Positions 59,402 to 64,000 of a DNA stretch of 64,000 bases are shown piece after piece. The DNA comes from Aquila chrysaetos chrysaetos (lineage: Eukaryota; Chordata; Aves; Accipitriformes; Accipitridae): contig NC_044005.1 of assembly GCF_900496995.4 (NCBI RefSeq), forward strand, positions 17,985,363 to 18,049,362. Direction: 5' to 3'. The notes beneath the pieces were generated by a model. The model did not search any database and was not told the origin of the DNA. It was given only the letters and a program-made list of their open reading frames with translations. The first letter of the stretch is position 1; each line of letters starts with the position of its first letter. Made by a program: the position numbers and the translations under genes.

Positions 59402-60271
59402 CTAAAGATAGCCGAAAACGTTGAAGATCGGCGGGGGGACGGCAGGCTTGGTGGGGATGGGTTTCAAAACCACGGGCCTGTAGAGTTTCTGCCCCGTGCC
59501 GTCGGCCTCCTTGCAGAAGTGCGGCACCTCCGCCGGCAGCGCGGCCGCACTCTTCCTCCACAGCCCCAGCCCCGGGAAGGGCGACGGGGGCAGCGTGCCC
59601 GGGGGCTGGTACACCCCCGGCCCAGGGCAGGGGAAGGGGCAGCAGGTCCAGGCACCCACCCGGCCTGAGAGGACCCCGGCAGGGTCCTTCTCCCCAGCAT
59701 GCAGGGCAGGCTCAGGGGGGCTCTCTGGGCCGGCAGCATCCGGGCTCCGTCTACTTTTCTTCCCCTCGTAGGGAGGAGGGTCTCTGGGGGCCGGGAGCCC
59801 CTCGGGGCCGGCAGCAAAAGCCCTGGCCGGCAGGCTCTGGGCCGGCCGTGGCTCTTCCCAGAAGGAGGCGGGGAGCTGTCGCTTCCTCATGGGCACCTGG
59901 TCCGGCCTGGTTGCCTCAGGGTTTTGCTCCTGCAAAACCCGTTCCCCCGTGAGGCTGTCCTCCGCCTCGGCTGCCTGCAGCACCTTCTCGGCGGCAGCCC
60001 CGCCATGGGGGCTGGGGTCAGGTGCCTCGGCCTGAGGGCCGCGGCCCCGCTCCTCTGCCCCCCTGCGCCAGCTGCACTCGGGGGGTTTGCTGGGGTGGCA
60101 CCGTGGGATCCGTGAGTACTTCTGAGAAAACCGCTTGAGCTGCTTCTGCAAGTATTTCCTGTGGTCAACCGACCGGCGACACGGAGCCGATTTATCCAGA
60201 GCCGCTTTGATGTCGCTGGAGGCCAGGTTGACGAAGTTCAGTAGGGTTTTTACCTCGCTGTCCGATGCCAT
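59402..60271 (-). CDS. FAM181A: FAM181A, complete coding exon
   Basis: The single coding exon is 870 nt (289 aa), ATG at 60,271-60,269 and TAG at 59,404-59,402. The start MASDSEVKTLLNFVNLASSD, followed by IKAALDKSAPCRRSVDHRKY, is the conserved FAM181 N-terminal domain. A second conserved block (VPMRKRQLPASFWEEPRP) lies near the middle. The C-terminus KPIPTKPAVPPPIFNVFGYL is almost invariant in the family. Between these blocks the sequence is proline-, alanine- and glycine-rich and poorly conserved. Length is close to human FAM181A (about 292 aa). Its molecular function is not well established; FAM181 proteins have been linked to neural development and to TEAD binding. The frame is open 23 codons further upstream, but the conserved start is the later ATG. 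Confidence 0.96.
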   Translation of the reverse strand: MASDSEVKTLLNFVNLASSDIKAALDKSAPCRRSVDHRKYLQKQLKRFSQKYSRIPRCHPSKPPECSWRRGAEERGRGPQAEAPDPSPHGGAAAEKVLQAAEAEDSLTGERVLQEQNPEATRPDQVPMRKRQLPASFWEEPRPAQSLPARAFAAGPEGLPAPRDPPPYEGKKSRRSPDAAGPESPPEPALHAGEKDPAGVLSGRVGAWTCCPFPCPGPGVYQPPGTLPPSPFPGLGLWRKSAAALPAEVPHFCKEADGTGQKLYRPVVLKPIPTKPAVPPPIFNVFGYL

Positions 60272-60342
60272 CTCAGTGGATGTGCCGTGCAGAGTTTCCC
60301 ATGAAAAGTTTATAATCCGCCTTCGGACAAACCTTGGCAAAC

Positions 60343-60669
60343 CTGCGAAACACGACAGGCAGACTTAAAAGTGGGAAGCCTCGGTTCGAACAGCACCAAG
60401 CAAATGGAGGGAGGGTGGGGGGACACGTCAAATTTCTCAGCCACGCAAACAAGTCGTCTGTCAGCTCAACTCCGTGCCGGCAAACTCCCGACGGAGCCAC
60501 CGCGCGCCGGCAGCCCACCGCCCCGCACCACTGCCCCAGCACACACCAGCGCAGGGACCGGCTCACGAATGCCAGCCATCCCGGCGCCTAATCTTGTTAG
60601 GTAGCACTTAGGTGGAAAGAAGCCGGGGCGGCCGCTCCCATCTCCCTGTAAGCAAGCGCGGACACTCAC
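60343..60669 (-). other. FAM181A: FAM181A 5' intron
   Basis: On the minus strand a donor (GCCGG then GTGAGTGTC, GT at 60,669-60,668) and an acceptor (TCGTGTTTCGCAG, AG at 60,344-60,343) define a 327-nt intron. It splits a GC-rich leader from the coding exon. The coding exon then begins at 60,342, about 70 nt before the ATG. Confidence 0.55.
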
Positions 60670-60930
60670 CCGGCGCGCGGCGGCTTTTCTCGCCGGTGCT
60701 GGCGGCTGCAGAGTCACTGAGGAGAAGAGCCCCTTCCCGCTAATCTCGTTAGGCAGGTTACACACCGCCAACCCCGGTGGAGGCAGCCAGGGCCCGCCAG
60801 TGTTTGGATGCAGTTTAGCAAGCACTTGAGCAAGCTGAATGAATATCGACTCCGGCGAGTTCGGGGCTCTCCCAGGCCAATCAGAAGCCACTTTGCCAAA
60901 TACAAAGCATCCCAATCAGGCATCAGCCTC
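60670..60930 (-). promoter_or_regulatory. FAM181A: FAM181A 5' untranslated exon and promoter region
   Basis: GC- and CpG-rich sequence sits upstream of the donor at 60,669 and merges with the CpG island that covers the coding exon (about 59.3-60.8 kb). CCAAT sequences at 60,877 and 60,910 lie 200-240 bp above the donor, a usual position for a CCAAT-type, TATA-less promoter. The exact start site cannot be placed. Confidence 0.4.
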
Positions 60931-63900
60931 CCCTCCTCGCATTCTTTGCCATCACAAATTGTCACCATGGGGACAGCCACAGAAAGACAGCTAATAAATA
61001 CAATCATTTCCCCGCGATTTCTACCATTCTCCCTATCCTCTTCACCCCGACAGAGGCCTTTCTTTTTAAAAATTACACAATCTGAAGTGAAAATGCTGAG
61101 GATGAGTTAGGAAAGTTTAGACACCCTTTTCTCTGCACTCCCTGAAGCTGTCTGGGGGCTGATACTAACCATGCTTCATTGGCACAGGACAATGTAATAC
61201 AGGGGACTGGGCTAGCCTACTTTTAACCGTTCCCCATCAGAGCCTTTTTTTTTTTTTTTTTTAAGGGGAGGATGATGTCAGAAAAAGGTAGGAAAGGAAC
61301 AAATCTCTAAAGAGATGTGCAGATATCCATGGAAAGGGAGCTTGAGCGCTCAAGAATCTTGTCTTTATGTTTGCCCCCTCAATTGAGTTACACAAAAGCT
61401 GAATTACCCATTCAAACTACCCGGACAAAAGGATGGAGTTGGATAGTACTCTTGCATCTGTAGTCAAACAGTTAGAGACTTAAATCGAGTCGTCATGATG
61501 GAGAAAGAGTTAGACAAAGCCCATAGAATTGCCATCAGCAAACATTTTCCTGTGTCATATTAGTGGGTCTCCATGACTCCCCCTGGCCTGGGGACAATAG
61601 CACAAGTTTGCACACTCGACTACTGTCACCCTGCCAACGCTGGCAAGGAGCAGAAACAGGACAATCCTTTAAGGGGAAAGCATGCCCGCTGCAGGGAAGG
61701 TAAGAAGAGAGGGAAGAAAAGGCGTGTGAAATGCTAATTGAGCTGCTTCCTTTACTGATCCAGAGTTATGCGAGCCCTCCCGCCTTCTCTCAGGCTTGTC
61801 CCTAAGGGGTGGCAATAACTTAATAGCATGGTAAGACTGAGAGCTGGAGGAATAGGAGAGCAGAAGGGCTGCCCTCGGTGTGCACCGGACACACCAACGA
61901 CACAGAGCTGGTGGCAGCCTGTGTGCCAGCCCAGGACCTACTGCCTCCCACAGCCAGAGCAGTGCTGCTGCTCCTGCCCTCCAGCCCACAGCACCCTGGG
62001 GATGGGAAGAGTGGAGAGGGGCAGAGGACGCATGCACCTACCCTCAGGGAGATGCTGCCAGATCTGGAACAAACACACGCACGCCCTGGGGAAAGAAGGG
62101 ACAGAAGTCCAAGCCGTTTTGCAAGTAAAATCTACCTTGCTGATGTGAGGAATCAAAGGCATGAGCACTGAGGGTTGACAACATCTACATCTTACTGTTA
62201 TTTTACTGTATTTCTATTATTCTGATTTTCCTCAGAGCAGGACAAGATCCAGACTGTGCCATTATACCAAACTCTGGGCAGAGGCCTCAGGGATGACTCT
62301 TCAGTGTCTCTGTACTGGTGCACCCAGTGCCGCCATCCCTATTCACATCGTTTCTCCCAGTGCTGGTGCCAAGGCTCAGGTGTTTCAGGTCTAGGGAGAC
62401 CCCAGGGCCAGGACATCCTGGAGCAGAATGTGCTGCAGAGCCTTTGGTACCACGGTGGGCTGTAACACGGTGGCTGATTTGCCACCACAGACATGCCTCT
62501 TTCCTCCCAGTTTCTATTTCAGAAGCAGTTCATTCCTTAGGAGACCTGGGGCAGCTAGCCCTGCCTGCACCCTCTATCATCTGCCTCACGTGAGCGTGCA
62601 AATCTCTGTGCCATCTTCTCCTTTCGGATCATTTCGGGGGGCAATTTCCAGTCACCTGCTTGAGCATCTATTTTGGCATGCGCTAGCCAGAGCCTGGCCT
62701 CTCTGTGACCCAACACAGATCTTTCTGTGCAGCTGAGGCTACAGGGAGAGGTTTTGTCTAGCTCCTTGAAAGAGATGCACACCAAGGGATTACATCTCTG
62801 CAGGAACAAACTGCCTCCTGTGCTTGAGCTTTTGAACCCAACTTGGAAACCACGTTGCACAGTGCAATCTCCCAATACAGCTAGTTAGTTGCCTAAGAGG
62901 GTGAAGGGAGAGACAGAGAGATGTGGGACAGGTGGCTGGGAGCAAAGGATTGTCTCAGGATGTCAATGAACTGTGTCCTCAGAGGCCTGGGAAACTCATG
63001 CCATGTATTATGAGACCCTATATCCAATCATAGGGGCTCAAGGCCCCTGGCCTGTGCTGTGAGACTGAGGGCTAGTGGGTCAGTTAGATTGAGGAGGGTG
63101 GATATGACTTGCCTGCTTGCTGGAGGATAAGGGAAACCCAGGATCCCTCCAGCACGCCCATTGCAGAAGCCCTCTCCAAGCCCCTAGACGCTAGCCGTGC
63201 CTGTCCCCTCCTGGAAGGACGCTTGCCCAGGATGTGGCTCCTTGGGCACCACGTGGCAGCAGTGGAGGGGCTCCCCATGCCTCGCTGCGCTCGCTGCTCC
63301 GGCATCCCATTCCCCTGCAGCTGGGTAACGGTGGGGAGCCGGAGGGGAATGAACCGGCGAGCAGGATTTAAAAACCAGAGCAACCCACCCTTTCAAGGTC
63401 AGACTCAGGTTGAGCTGCACAGGGTTTTCTCTAAGAGGCCACCGGAGCCCTTTTGTTCCTCGCTGCTCTTGCCATGTTCATCCCAATGTACATGTGAAAG
63501 GAACAATTAACAATAGGGCACTCCTCTCCGAGGATCCAATGCACTTTGAAGTGTCCACCAACTAAAGGCTCAAGAATGATACATCATTTTCCACTGTGAA
63601 CGTGTCAAACTAGTACAGCAATTGAAAAAATGTCTCCACATGCCTTCCCAGCATGCAGACAGGGACCAGCTGGAGAGCCACTTCATATCCGACATGTCAC
63701 CCCCTGACAGCTGTCTTCTTGGGAATTTTTGGTATGTGAAGTTTTCTAACTCCTTTTTTTAAGTAAAGCACAAGAATAAATCCATTCACTTCAAAGTTGC
63801 AGCCAGGCCTCTCCTAAACATGCAGTATTTCCTTCACGATTGAATAAGGGAGACAGAAAAGAAGATTTTCTTACACAGAAATACCTCGGAAGTGTTTTTA

Positions 63901-64000
63901 AAGTGTCACTCATTGTAAGTGATGTCAACCTTTAGCCACTTCTACACTAAAACCTCCCACGGCTTAATTCTAGGCTAAGGGGCCCATTCAGCAAAGGTCT
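60931..64000. other. No gene recognised; upstream flank of FAM181A
   Basis: Short open frames occur on both strands without domain likeness, and there is a poly(T) run near 61,246. By human order PRIMA1 would lie further on; none of its exons is visible here. Confidence 0.55.

Noticed and set aside
60272..60340. 23-codon N-terminal extension of FAM181A
   Set aside because: The frame is open but mostly 5' UTR. The conserved family start is MASDSE at 60,271.
1..64000. CRISPR arrays, rRNA/tRNA genes, prokaryotic operons or insertion sequences
   Set aside because: None seen. The only tRNA-like text is the decayed SINE at 13.7 kb, and the window is clearly vertebrate.

Overview
The window is vertebrate genomic DNA, most likely from a bird or another sauropsid. 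Introns are fairly compact, decayed CR1 LINE pieces and old tRNA-derived SINE material are present, and there is no bacterial-style gene packing. Two genes are clear and are recognised from their encoded proteins: ASB2 on the + strand (about 30.0-53.0 kb, or later with its 3' UTR) and FAM181A on the - strand (coding exon 60,271-59,402). They converge tail to tail, which as I recall is the arrangement at the human 14q32 locus.

ASB2 is complete. It has two alternative starts. The beta form begins in the exon with ATG 30,029 and carries a ubiquitin-interacting motif. The alpha form begins at ATG 31,806. The 3' part of the alpha first exon (31,868-31,972) also serves as exon 2 of beta, through an internal splice acceptor whose pyrimidine tract is coding sequence in alpha. 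Seven shared exons (37,162-53,041) encode twelve ankyrin repeats and a SOCS box. All splice phases agree. The models give 647 aa (beta) and 586 aa (alpha), close to the mammalian proteins. ASB2 is the substrate receptor of a Cullin-5/Elongin B/C ubiquitin ligase.

Left part (1-30 kb): no named gene is complete here. On the - strand there are several short exon-like blocks with good splice sites and open frames (9,494-9,316; 8,714-8,605; 3,559-3,478; 3,241-3,151), and a likely terminal coding exon (3,142-2,774) followed by a poly(A) signal at 2,459. The 9.4 kb block resembles the coiled coil of the CCDC42/CFAP73 family. By my recollection of human gene order, CCDC197 lies next to ASB2 in this divergent orientation, so it is the leading candidate. 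I cannot assemble a single consistent transcript from these blocks. The rest is intergenic or intronic sequence with old repeats. A CpG-rich island at 28.39-28.83 kb and a MEF2-like site at 27.97 kb lie upstream of the ASB2 beta start.

Right part (53-64 kb): the ASB2 3' region, with two AATAAA candidates, then the FAM181A 3' UTR, its coding exon, one short intron and a GC-rich 5' exon/promoter region. Nothing recognisable lies between 61 and 64 kb.

I did not find an unknown multi-gene system. The most interesting items are the dual-use sequence at the ASB2 alternative start and the unassigned minus-strand gene at the left.
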